Of a stretch of DNA of 13,409 bases, positions 5,774 to 11,329 are shown one piece after another. This DNA is from Methanoregula sp. UBA276 (GTDB lineage: Archaea > Halobacteriota > Methanomicrobia > Methanomicrobiales > Methanospirillaceae): assembly GCA_002508495.1 (NCBI GenBank), contig DANA01000075.1, positions 1-13,409 on the forward strand, written 5' to 3'. The notes under the pieces were generated by a model. The model made no database searches. It saw only the letters and a list, made by a program, of their open reading frames with translations, and had not been told where the DNA came from. Numbering within the stretch: position 1 is the first letter of the stretch; every line of letters begins with the position of its first letter. Made by a program: the position numbers and the translations under genes.

Positions 5774-5781
5774 ATGTCACC
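5733..5781 (+). promoter_or_regulatory. TATA box and start-site palindrome of the second operon
   Basis: ATTTATTA (5733-5740) predicts transcription start near 5762. AGGTGA (5764-5769) is a ribosome binding site for ATG 5774. GGTGACA (5765-5771) and TGTCACC (5775-5781) form a 7-bp perfect palindrome with a 3-nt spacer that contains both the binding site and part of the start codon. Confidence 0.5.
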
Positions 5782-6325
5782 GGGTGAAAACATGAACGGA
5801 GTAATGGAATCATTGGAAAAAGAAGGCGCTCCAGCCCCTCAGCTTGCAGGCATGGGAACAGGAAACGCCGGTACAGCATCGCAGCACGCACAGAAAACCG
5901 TATCGGCGGGCTCACTCTGGCAGCGGTGCGGGAAACTCACACTCGAGAATGGCACGGTAAAGATCGTGTATGAATCCTTCGGGAATGACCACGCGGTTTA
6001 CATCGCAGCGGGGGATCTCCAGCGGATGATTAAGGATCGATGGTGCGCACCCATGCCGGTACAGGAATCCCGGGAGCAGCCGGACGGTGCGGTAATCCTT
6101 CAAAAGATCGGGTATGCCTGCCGGACCGTATCCGGCAAAGCGATCAAGATCAACACCACGACAAGCGGCGGGGATCTATCGTGCCCCTGGTCTTCTTTCC
6201 TGTCCGTGGTAAACGGGAGGGCAAAGGGAGCGCCGATATCCCGCCTTAATGCGGGAGAGTGTCCGGCTGGGCCCCGGGTACCGGCAGCGCAGGGAATACG
6301 GCAAGGACTCACCGGGGGGCTCTGA
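5774..6325 (+). CDS. Protein of unknown function, 183 aa
   Basis: Not recognised. The first 45 residues are low-complexity (Gly, Ala, Glu), followed by a globular part (about 46-155) starting SLWQRCGKLTLENGTVKIVY, with alternating beta strands and a helix DLQRMIKDRWC. A second beta-rich stretch GYACRTVSGKAIKINTTTSG follows, then CPWSSFLSVVNGRAKGAPI and a disordered tail. ATG 5774 has the ribosome binding site AGGTGA. ATG 5792 is a good alternative because GGGTGA lies at 5782-5787 with suitable spacing. It is first in a three-gene operon (next start 3 nt after its stop). The start region is overlaid by a palindrome, so translation or transcription may be regulated. Confidence 0.7.
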   Translation: MSPGENMNGVMESLEKEGAPAPQLAGMGTGNAGTASQHAQKTVSAGSLWQRCGKLTLENGTVKIVYESFGNDHAVYIAAGDLQRMIKDRWCAPMPVQESREQPDGAVILQKIGYACRTVSGKAIKINTTTSGGDLSCPWSSFLSVVNGRAKGAPISRLNAGECPAGPRVPAAQGIRQGLTGGL

Positions 6326-6327
6326 AG

Positions 6328-6663
6328 ATGGCGCACAAAGTACCGGTCTATGATGAAGAAAGGATCGTTGCGCATGTCGAATATAACGCGAACCTGGATT
6401 ACTGGGACGGTCGCAACTACACGAGCGGCAGCACGGGCCGGCACTTGGGGCTTACGGTCCTGAAGGATGGCCGGTTTGTTCTCATTCACGGCACACAATG
6501 GCAGGGAGAACGGGATCACGCGGAGATAGTAAGCGCGGATGAGGCCTTGCAGGATGTCATGAGGACCAACAGTTTAGAGCTCTTGAAATCTGCCCGATTC
6601 AAGGCACTTAAACAGCTCTATGATGAGAAGTACGGCGATCAGGAAGTAAAAGAGGACGAATGA
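6328..6663 (+). CDS. Conserved-looking hypothetical protein, 111 aa
   Basis: The function is unknown. The start at 6328 (MAHKVPVYDEER) is preferred over an upstream ATG (6259) because the upstream part would lie within the previous gene and GGGGG precedes 6328. The central part is dense in aromatic and Gly residues: NLDYWDGRNYTSGSTGRHLG, then LTVLKDGRFVLIHGTQWQGE, followed by helix ADEALQDVMRTNSLELL and a charged tail. The pattern looks like a well-conserved small domain, and I have the impression of similar proteins elsewhere but cannot name the family. It overlaps the excisionase-like gene by ATGA (6660-6663). Confidence 0.75.
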   Translation: MAHKVPVYDEERIVAHVEYNANLDYWDGRNYTSGSTGRHLGLTVLKDGRFVLIHGTQWQGERDHAEIVSADEALQDVMRTNSLELLKSARFKALKQLYDEKYGDQEVKEDE

Positions 6664-6884
6664 AGACCGATGAGATAATAACAAACGATGGTCAATCTTT
6701 GAACGTGGTTGATGTCATTTACACGATTGAAGAGGCAGCGGAGATCCTGAAGATCAAGCCACGGACCGTACGGGCATGGATAGAACAGGGCAAACTAAAA
6801 TCTTTCAAGCTCGGGGACCTTGTGCGAATCCATGAAGATGATCTTCAGGCCCTCATCGACAAGGCCCGGCAGGACTCGCAATAA
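6660..6884 (+). CDS. Excisionase-like helix-turn-helix protein
   Basis: 74-aa DNA-binding protein of the MerR-like HTH_17/excisionase type. Residues about 20-68 match the standard pattern: YTIEEAAEILKIKPRTVRAW, where the first helix and turn lead into the recognition helix, then IEQGKLKSFKLGDLVRIHED as the beta wing, and DLQALIDKA as the closing helix. Such proteins bend DNA at attachment sites and steer integrase towards excision; single-domain regulators of the same fold also occur, so Xis is inferred from context. It is the last gene before attR, and in the excised circle it would stand directly upstream of attP and int. The start is supported by GAGGA and the ATGA overlap. Confidence 0.82.
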   Translation: MKTDEIITNDGQSLNVVDVIYTIEEAAEILKIKPRTVRAWIEQGKLKSFKLGDLVRIHEDDLQALIDKARQDSQ

Positions 6885-6886
6885 CC

Positions 6887-6897
6887 TTTCTTTTTTT
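6887..6897 (+). terminator. T-rich terminator after the second operon
   Basis: TTTCTTTTTTT begins 3 nt after the excisionase stop codon, a typical archaeal oligo-T termination signal. Confidence 0.55.
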
Positions 6898-6924
6898 CAT
6901 TCACCGTCATTCACGTAACATGTG

Positions 6925-6954
6925 CAAGGGCGTTCACAATTTTCAAAGCCCTTG
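6925..6954. repeat. Inverted repeat near attR
   Basis: CAAGGGC (6925-6931) and GCCCTTG (6948-6954) are perfect 7-bp inverted repeats 16 nt apart, between the excisionase gene and attR. They may be a binding site for Xis or the integrase, or an RNA hairpin. Confidence 0.35.
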
Positions 6955-7017
6955 TATAACCCTCGTATCCCCCCAATGAAAAGAAGGCCTGTTTTGGGTG
7001 CGCGGGATAATGAAAAT

Positions 7018-7029
7018 CTGTAAGCGCAC
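7018..7029 (+). repeat. Arm-type direct repeat, right copy
   Basis: CTGTAAGCGCAC is 11 of 12 identical to 116-127 and lies 18 nt before the attR core. It is a candidate arm-type site for the integrase. Confidence 0.5.
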
Positions 7030-7031
7030 AT

Positions 7032-7046
7032 AACCTTAAGTTGGGA
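7032..7046 (+). repeat. attP half-site, right end of element
   Basis: AACCTTAAGTTGGGA matches the reverse complement of 73-87 in 12 of 15 positions, including the perfect octamer AACCTTAA. It abuts the attR core. Confidence 0.6.
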
Positions 7047-7047
7047 A

Positions 7048-7061
7048 TCCCGGTCGGCGCA
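7048..7061 (+). repeat. attR core
   Basis: TCCCGGTCGGCGCA is the second exact copy of the tRNA-Gly 3' end, without any tRNA body before it. It marks the right end of the element; chromosomal sequence resumes at 7062. Confidence 0.88.
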
Positions 7062-7071
7062 CTTCTTTTGG

Positions 7072-7077
7072 TTTTTT
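7072..7077 (+). terminator. Displaced native terminator of tRNA-Gly
   Basis: TTTTTT lies 11 nt after the attR core. Before integration it would have stood just downstream of the tRNA gene. Confidence 0.45.
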
Positions 7078-7158
7078 ACCCCGTCAGGTGCCTGATAGGA
7101 TTTGTTCCCGCTCTCATTCCAGAAGATTTTTCCACTGCCACTCACATCCTGAGTGAGT

Positions 7159-7341
7159 ATGTATGGGGAATACTTCGTGGTCGCTGGTGCAGCCATCCTC
7201 ACGCTCCTGATCGGCAGCCTTGAACTTATTGAAGGGGCCGGAATCGGGCACTACCTCATGGTCTTCATCGCCCTGATAATCATCGGGTGTATTATCCTTG
7301 TTCTGTACCGGAAAGTTCGGCCGGCAGACAACCGGCCTTAA
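7159..7341 (+). CDS. Small membrane protein with two transmembrane helices
   Basis: Not recognised; about 60 aa. Two hydrophobic segments are clear: YFVVAGAAILTLLIGSLELI (about 5-24) and a second from HYLMVFIALIIIGCIILVLY (about 31-50), followed by a short basic tail (RKVRPADNRP), so the C-terminus is probably cytoplasmic. The start is either ATG 7159 or GTG 7153; ATG is preferred. A weak AT-rich box at 7125-7132 predicts transcription beginning near 7153, i.e. an almost leaderless mRNA. It is the first chromosomal gene beyond the element and stands alone. Confidence 0.65.
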   Translation: MYGEYFVVAGAAILTLLIGSLELIEGAGIGHYLMVFIALIIIGCIILVLYRKVRPADNRP

Positions 7342-7571
7342 GAAGCCAGTGAGGGTAACGGGTATCCGGTTTTAACGCTCTTTGGAAAACCATGCACTTT
7401 GCCATCTCACGCGGGTGAGATGATCGCGGGATGACTATTCGATGATGGAGCATGGACCGATGCGGCGGCGTCCCAATGGAGACTGCAGGGTCAATCGTTG
7501 AAGGGGTTTGAAGTATCAGTCCCCGCCATCCGGTTTCCCGGGGCCAGGATTTGCAGATAATATCGGGAAGA
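7342..7571. other. Gene-free stretch with a hairpin
   Basis: No convincing gene. CATCTCAC (7403-7410) and GTGAGATG (7415-7422) form a perfect 8-bp stem with a 4-nt loop. A weaker long-range pairing links ACCG/GGCGG (7456-7468) with CCGCC/CGGT (7523-7534). No promoter or T tract on the plus strand frames them, so a small RNA is only a possibility. Confidence 0.3.
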
Positions 7572-7580
7572 ACAAAAAAA
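7572..7580 (-). terminator. Terminator of the Lys-rich peptide gene
   Basis: On the minus strand a CCCTTTTTTTG tract begins about 17 nt after the stop codon at 7596. Confidence 0.5.
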
Positions 7581-7595
7581 GGGATTTTTATCTGA

Positions 7596-7676
7596 TTATT
7601 TCTTCTTGGGCGCTGCCTTCTTTGCAGGTGCCTTCGTTGCCGGCTTCTTAGCTGCCGCCTTCTTTGCTGCTGCCAT
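7596..7676 (-). CDS. 26-residue Lys/Ala/Pro-rich basic peptide
   Basis: Very short gene with complete expression signals. AGGAGGTGG lies just upstream of the ATG at 7676, an AT-rich box ATATTTATTAAT lies about 50-65 nt upstream, and a T-run terminator follows. The peptide begins MAAAKKAAAKKPATKAPAKK and ends in AAPKKK; every residue is Ala, Lys, Pro, Thr or the initiator Met. It resembles the C-terminal tail of linker histone H1 or bacterial AlgP-type repeats, which bind DNA or RNA without a fixed fold. No structured domain is present. It may be a chromatin-condensing or RNA-binding peptide (inference). Confidence 0.75.
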   Translation of the reverse strand: MAAAKKAAAKKPATKAPAKKAAPKKK

Positions 7677-7726
7677 GGGAAATCCACCTCCTACCGGAAA
7701 GGGTTATATTCCGTGTTATTCTTGAA

Positions 7727-7740
7727 ATTAATAAATATTT
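7727..7740 (-). promoter_or_regulatory. Promoter of the Lys-rich peptide gene
   Basis: On the minus strand AAATATTTATTAAT is a good archaeal TATA element. It predicts transcription near 7705-7710 and a leader of about 30 nt that carries the AGGAGGTGG site. Confidence 0.5.
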
Positions 7741-8083
7741 TGGTCGCAATCGCATTTTCAGGCGTAGAATTCCCACCAAACTGCATTCTTTACCTTGAAT
7801 CGGGTCAGCATCCAACAAAACGGTTGAATTGACCGGAAAAATTATGAAAAGCGCAATCTTTCAAATTGACTCCTGTTGGTAAAATGGAGAAAAATAAGGA
7901 GTTTTAATAAAACAAAATTTTCCCAATTTCCCTGCATTATGCCACTTTGGCGCGTTTGCAGGGATTTTTGCGAATTTTGTGAAAAATCCACACAGGGATG
8001 AAAAAAGGGAAAACCAGGATTTTACCACACAATTCCGTTACGAAAAAACGCCGGCACAGTCGCAGCTGTACCTGGTTACGACA
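7741..8083. other. AT-rich gene-free stretch with terminator-like hairpin
   Basis: No credible gene; an open frame starting at GTG 7979 only extends the next protein with implausible polar residues. TCCCTGCA (7929-7936) pairs perfectly with TGCAGGGA (7957-7964), with an inner 4-bp pair GCCA/TGGC, and TTTTT follows (7965-7969). A second small hairpin is at 7803-7834 (GGTCA/TGACC with CAAC/GTTG). A plus-strand small RNA ending at 7969 is possible. Confidence 0.35.
7929..7969 (+). terminator. Hairpin plus T5, terminator-like
   Basis: 8-bp perfect stem TCCCTGCA/TGCAGGGA followed directly by TTTTT. There is no plus-strand gene upstream to terminate, which is what makes it notable. Confidence 0.4.
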
Positions 8084-8092
8084 AGATTTATT
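8084..8092 (+). promoter_or_regulatory. TATA box, leaderless promoter
   Basis: AGATTTATT is centred about 28 nt before the ATG at 8117, which puts transcription start next to the start codon. No ribosome binding site is present, consistent with a leaderless mRNA. Confidence 0.5.
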
Positions 8093-8116
8093 CGCCATAA
8101 AACCAACACAACGACT

Positions 8117-8470
8117 ATGAATAAGCGGTTCATCCTCGGTCTGGCCGGGGGACTGGCAGGTATCATCACGGCCGGTTATGTGATTGGCAATGCTTCCTCC
8201 AGTGATGTGACCCTTGCAGGGATCCAGACTGCACTCTTCTCAAGCCTGGCGCTGATGGGCGCGGCTATTGCAAACAAGGAGACCCGCTTTGCCGGTTATA
8301 TGCTCATCTCATCAGCGGTCTTCATCACGTTCTGCATCCCCATTGCCGGATCGCTCGCCCTGCTCACGTTATACACGCCAACGGTTGTTCTTCTCGGGAT
8401 AGCTGCCGTGGTCTGCTTCATGGATGCATCTGCCGCTGACCTGAAACGAGCGGAAAATCCTGAAGACTGA
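8117..8470 (+). CDS. Four-helix membrane protein, 117 aa
   Basis: Not recognised. The start at 8117 is chosen because the hydrophobic protein begins there (MNKRFILGLAGGLAGIITAG) and the TATA box predicts a leaderless mRNA; the frame is open further upstream but reads as non-coding. Four hydrophobic segments are visible at about 5-24, 32-51, 58-78 and 82-101, with short polar loops and an acidic cytoplasmic-looking tail (ADLKRAENPED). No motif for transport or catalysis is seen. It is convergent with the mrp pair. Confidence 0.75.
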   Translation: MNKRFILGLAGGLAGIITAGYVIGNASSSDVTLAGIQTALFSSLALMGAAIANKETRFAGYMLISSAVFITFCIPIAGSLALLTLYTPTVVLLGIAAVVCFMDASAADLKRAENPED

Positions 8471-8478
8471 ATAATTTT

Positions 8479-8485
8479 AAAAAAA
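8479..8485 (-). terminator. Terminator of mrpG
   Basis: On the minus strand a TTTTTTT run lies 33 nt after the mrpG stop, just beyond a GC-rich palindromic stretch (CGGGGCCCCG, 8501-8510). Confidence 0.4.
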
Positions 8486-8517
8486 TTCCGTTACGATTCG
8501 CGGGGCCCCGGGCCGGG

Positions 8518-8859
8518 TTATTCTTTTCCGGCAGATCCGGAAAACGCCAGGGCTTTTGTCTTGTCCCGCACCAGTCTGCCGGTGACCGTTACTCCTATAA
8601 CAATGATGACGGCAAGGATGATCGCGTGGAGGGCGAGCTGTGCATACTGGTCTCCACCGGTATTCATGAACTGGAAGATCCCGTACACGATCGCCGCCCC
8701 AAGAACCGATCCCCCGCAGATCAGGCTTGCCCGCAGTCCCGTGAAGAGGCGGCTGTGAAGGTCCGGAAAGATCAGGAGCCCCATCAGCGCAATCCCGCCA
8801 AACCCAACACCCGCGATCAGCAGGAGGTAAATGAGGATATCCGCAATTAGACCTGTCAT
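8518..8859 (-). CDS. mrpG: MrpG/MnhG-type antiporter subunit
   Basis: Membrane subunit of the Mrp family, found in multisubunit Na+/H+ antiporters and in the MbhA-C-like module of membrane-bound hydrogenases. The 113-aa length fits. Three transmembrane helices are visible (about 4-27, 44-63, 75-94). The conserved MrpG segment is recognisable as GLLIFPDLHSRLFTGLRASL (28-47), matching the usual R/L-FPD-x-x-x-RLH-A pattern. The tail is short and basic to polar. It overlaps the MrpF gene upstream by ATGA (8856-8859). No other Mrp subunits are adjacent in the window, so the complex it joins is uncertain. Confidence 0.85.
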   Translation of the reverse strand: MTGLIADILIYLLLIAGVGFGGIALMGLLIFPDLHSRLFTGLRASLICGGSVLGAAIVYGIFQFMNTGGDQYAQLALHAIILAVIIVIGVTVTGRLVRDKTKALAFSGSAGKE

Positions 8860-9116
8860 GCAGCAGCCTCCGGTGCGAACGTGCCGGACGCGATTATGGC
8901 CGCATAGCCGAGCACAACGATGACAATGGTCAGGTCAAGGATGAGTATCGTGCCAAGCGCAATACTCAGGACAAGCCCGGCAGCCGCAGTAACCGTCAGG
9001 GTAACCGCAGCTGCCACGATGCGGTCGAAAAGAACCGGTATACGGACTACGCGGATGAGGGCGCACGCTGCCAGAAGGCCGAGGAGGAATGCAGCAAAAA
9101 ACCACGGATCGATCAT
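8856..9116 (-). CDS. mrpF: MrpF/MnhF-type antiporter subunit
   Basis: Small membrane subunit of Mrp-type antiporters, 86 aa from the ATG at 9116. Three hydrophobic helices are visible (about 6-22, 33-54, 58-77). The family signature between helices 1 and 2, R-x-x-R-x-P-x-x-x-DR-x-VA, is present as RVVRIPVLFDRIVA (22-35). LDLTIVIVVLGYAAIIASGT resembles the conserved third helix. The ATG at 9116 is preferred over an upstream in-frame start because the extra residues are not hydrophobic and 86 aa matches the family. It is translationally coupled to mrpG. The divergent PAPS-reductase-like gene starts 127 bp away. Confidence 0.82.
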   Translation of the reverse strand: MIDPWFFAAFLLGLLAACALIRVVRIPVLFDRIVAAAVTLTVTAAAGLVLSIALGTILILDLTIVIVVLGYAAIIASGTFAPEAAA

Positions 9117-9219
9117 GTGTGTCTGTAGTACAGTTGAAAACCGAGGGTTATCAATACTCCCGCCCGCAAGGACTCCCGGGACCAGGAAAACCTGCGTCAA
9201 TTGAGCGCACTCCCTCCTC

Positions 9220-9227
9220 TTTTTATT
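9220..9227 (+). promoter_or_regulatory. TATA box upstream of the PUA/PAPS-reductase-like gene
   Basis: TTTTTATT is centred about 20 nt before ATG 9244 and 29 nt before the in-frame ATG at 9253. No ribosome binding site is seen. The distance slightly favours the second ATG for a leaderless message. Confidence 0.4.
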
Positions 9228-9243
9228 CCCCAAGCACGAATAT

Positions 9244-10665
9244 ATGGCGCAGATGCGCCCGTCTTACCTGGGAAAGATACACCTGCGCTGGTGCGACACG
9301 TGTCATGTGCCGGTCCTTGCGCGCCAGTGTGCCTGCGGTGCAGCTACCCGCAGCATCCCGGTCACCCCCCCGGGCGATGCACGCCCGGCCTTTCCTTCTG
9401 ATGTCGCGCTGGTCAACCGGGTTTACGCGGACCATTTCGGTGCCCCGCTCATACCAGAGGGGCATCTCGCGCTCCTCAACAAGGTACCGGAGAAGGATCG
9501 CATGGAGGAGGTCATCGCTGGCGGGGGTATTGCCGGGATCATCCGGTACTTTCCCCACGAGCGGCGCTGGGAACCGGTGCCACGGCCGGAGGCCTGCACG
9601 CTCTTCTCCCCCACAAAACGGTACGTCATGGTCAGTGATGATGCCGTTCCATTCATCCGCGACCAGGGCATGAGCGTCCTTGCCCCGGGGCTTGTGCACA
9701 TCGATGAGAATGTTCAGGCCGGCGACGAAGTATTCATCCTTGCACCGGATCGGACCTGTATCGGTGTCGGGAGGGCAAAGGTGGATGCCGCCACTGCCCG
9801 CGGCATGACAAAGGGTTCCATTGTCCGGACCCGGCGCAACGTTGCGTCACAGGTTATCCCGGGTGCCGCCTCATGGGACGATGCAATCCGGGCAAATTCC
9901 CATGAACTCGAAAGGGCGGAGAACGAGGCAGTCCAATTCGTCCGGGACGTTGCCGGCAGAAATCCCCACCTCCCGCCCAATGTCTCCTATTCCGGTGGCA
10001 AGGACAGCCTTGCCACGCTCCTTGTCGTGAAAAAAGCCCTCGGGAAGGTCCCGCTGCTCTTTGCCGATACCGGGCTTGAGTTTCCTGAAACGCTGGCAAA
10101 CATCGACGCTGTTGCACAAGAGTTCGACCTTGAGGTGATCCGTACCGCAGGAGGGAGCGCGTTCTGGGAAACCTTCGAACGGCAGGGGCCGCCGGCCGTG
10201 AATGCCCGCTGGTGCTGCCGGGCCTGCAAGCTCACACCGGTTGGCGACCTTATCCGAAAACGCTGGGGCGAATGCCTCTCGTTTATCGGCCAGCGGCGCT
10301 ATGAATCCCTCACCCGCGCCCGGAGCGACCGGGTATGGCGCAACAGGAATGTCCGGGCCCAGCTTTCGGCCGCACCCATCCATAACTGGACCGCACTGCA
10401 CGTGTGGCTCTGTATTTTTAAGAGCGGGGCCCCCTATAACAGCCTGTACGCGCAGAACATCGATCGTATCGGCTGTTTCATGTGCCCCTCAAGCGACATG
10501 GCATTGATCCACCAGATAGAAAATACCCATGCCGGCCTCTGGCAGGAATGGACCGGAAAACTCCGGCAGTGGCAGGAGGGCGCGGGCCTTCCTGCATCCT
10601 GGATAACCGACGGGTGCTGGCGGCTCCGGCAGGAAGGAGAAGACGATGAAGATAGCCATTATTGA
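9244..10665 (+). CDS. Zinc-ribbon/PUA/PAPS-reductase-like protein
   Basis: 473-aa member of the archaeal PAPS-reductase-like PP-loop ATPases. An N-terminal Cys cluster (C17, C20, C29, C31) suggests a zinc ribbon. Residues about 130-200 look like a PUA RNA-binding domain (VPFIRDQGMSVLAPGLVHID, then GDEVFILAP and IGVGRAKVDA). The PP-loop SGGKDS is at 250-255, followed by LLFADTGLEFPET, the usual PAPS-reductase adenylate region. C324/C325, C328, C411 and C414 could hold an Fe-S cluster or zinc. PP-loop plus PUA plus Cys cluster points to RNA base modification or thiolation rather than sulfate reduction (inference). The start may be M4 at 9253. The gene overlaps hisH by 20 nt. Confidence 0.88.
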   Translation: MAQMRPSYLGKIHLRWCDTCHVPVLARQCACGAATRSIPVTPPGDARPAFPSDVALVNRVYADHFGAPLIPEGHLALLNKVPEKDRMEEVIAGGGIAGIIRYFPHERRWEPVPRPEACTLFSPTKRYVMVSDDAVPFIRDQGMSVLAPGLVHIDENVQAGDEVFILAPDRTCIGVGRAKVDAATARGMTKGSIVRTRRNVASQVIPGAASWDDAIRANSHELERAENEAVQFVRDVAGRNPHLPPNVSYSGGKDSLATLLVVKKALGKVPLLFADTGLEFPETLANIDAVAQEFDLEVIRTAGGSAFWETFERQGPPAVNARWCCRACKLTPVGDLIRKRWGECLSFIGQRRYESLTRARSDRVWRNRNVRAQLSAAPIHNWTALHVWLCIFKSGAPYNSLYAQNIDRIGCFMCPSSDMALIHQIENTHAGLWQEWTGKLRQWQEGAGLPASWITDGCWRLRQEGEDDEDSHY

Positions 10666-11248
10666 TTACGGTCTTGGGAACCTCCGCAGCGTTATCCGCG
10701 GGCTGGAGAAGGCCGGGGCGCGGGCAGTTATCACCTGCGATGAAACTGAGATCGCAAGTGCCGACGGGCTTGTACTGCCCGGTGTCGGGGCGTTCTCGGA
10801 AGGGATGGAGCAGCTTGGCCCGCTGCGGGATGTGGTCATCCGGTCGTCCCGTTCGGTCCCCCTGCTCGGGATCTGCCTTGGTATGCAGATGCTCATGGAG
10901 ACCAGCGAAGAGCACGGGCTCCACAATGGACTTGGCCTCATCCCGGGCAGGGTCAGAAAATTCCCGCGGGTTGCGGGCTGCAAGATCCCCCACATGGGCT
11001 GGAACTCGCTTTCAGTTACGAACCCGGACCACCCGCTCTTTTCCGGCTTCGGGCCGGAGGAATACGTGTATTTCGTCCACTCGTTCTTTGTCGATACGTC
11101 TCCTGAACATACGCTTGCTGCTACGGATTACATCTGTACATTTGCATCTGCTGCAGCAACCGGCACCTGCTGCGGGGTCCAGTTCCATCCCGAGAAGAGC
11201 GGTGCTACCGGCCTGCGCCTCTTAAAAAACTTCATTGCCATGTGCTGA
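10646..11248 (+). CDS. hisH: Imidazole glycerol phosphate synthase, glutaminase subunit HisH
   Basis: Class I glutamine amidotransferase that supplies ammonia to HisF in histidine biosynthesis, converting PRFAR to IGP and AICAR. The N-terminus MKIAIIDYGLGNLRSVIRGL is diagnostic, as are LVLPGVGAF, the nucleophile C77 in GICLGMQ, the HisH loop PHMGWN, YFVHS, and the His-Glu pair H181/E183 in FHPEKSG. The 200-aa length is normal. GGAAGGAG lies just before the ATG. It overlaps the preceding PAPS-reductase-like gene by 20 nt and is followed by a terminator, so it sits apart from any hisF or other his gene in the window. Confidence 0.97.
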   Translation: MKIAIIDYGLGNLRSVIRGLEKAGARAVITCDETEIASADGLVLPGVGAFSEGMEQLGPLRDVVIRSSRSVPLLGICLGMQMLMETSEEHGLHNGLGLIPGRVRKFPRVAGCKIPHMGWNSLSVTNPDHPLFSGFGPEEYVYFVHSFFVDTSPEHTLAATDYICTFASAAATGTCCGVQFHPEKSGATGLRLLKNFIAMC

Positions 11249-11253
11249 AGGAA

Positions 11254-11281
11254 ACAGGAGGATCTTTTTTTAGCATCCTGT
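11254..11281 (+). terminator. Terminator after hisH
   Basis: Seven T residues at 11265-11271 are flanked by ACAGGA (11254-11259) and TCCTGT (11276-11281). The T run itself is the likely archaeal stop signal. Confidence 0.5.
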
Positions 11282-11298
11282 GATTACGCAGGAAGAAA

Positions 11299-11308
11299 CA
11301 TTTTATTA
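11299..11308 (+). promoter_or_regulatory. TATA box of the surface-protein gene
   Basis: CATTTTATTA is centred about 26 nt before ATG 11330, which predicts a leaderless mRNA; no ribosome binding site is present. Confidence 0.5.
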
Positions 11309-11329
11309 CTGCCCGGCGATTTTGTTGGT

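Larger units (their letters stand above)
59..7061. mobile_element. Cryptic integrative element in tRNA-Gly
   Basis: The element is bounded by a 14-bp exact direct repeat of the tRNA 3' end (59-72 and 7048-7061). A tyrosine integrase lies just inside the left end and an excisionase-like HTH protein near the right end. One circular unit is 6989 bp. The cargo is almost entirely small unrecognised proteins in one long operon and one short one, plus a ribbon-helix-helix regulator, a winged-helix protein and three proteins with zinc-binding Cys clusters (integrase tail, the 226-aa protein, the 189-aa protein). I see no structural virus gene, no conjugation gene and no recognisable replication gene. 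It could be a virus satellite, a plasmid-like integrative element or a defective provirus. The boundaries are seen directly; mobility is inferred from tyrosine recombinases of this kind. Confidence 0.9.

Noticed and set aside
7292..7687. Minus-strand 131-codon frame rich in Arg and Gln
   Set aside because: It overlaps the Lys-rich peptide gene in another phase and has no start signal; the peptide frame has the ribosome binding site.
7979..8116. N-terminal extension of the four-helix membrane protein from GTG 7979
   Set aside because: The extension is polar and the TATA box at 8084-8092 lies inside it; a leaderless start at 8117 fits better.
9423..10235. Several long minus-strand frames opposite the PAPS-reductase-like gene
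   Set aside because: GC-rich antisense shadows; the plus-strand frame has clear domain motifs.
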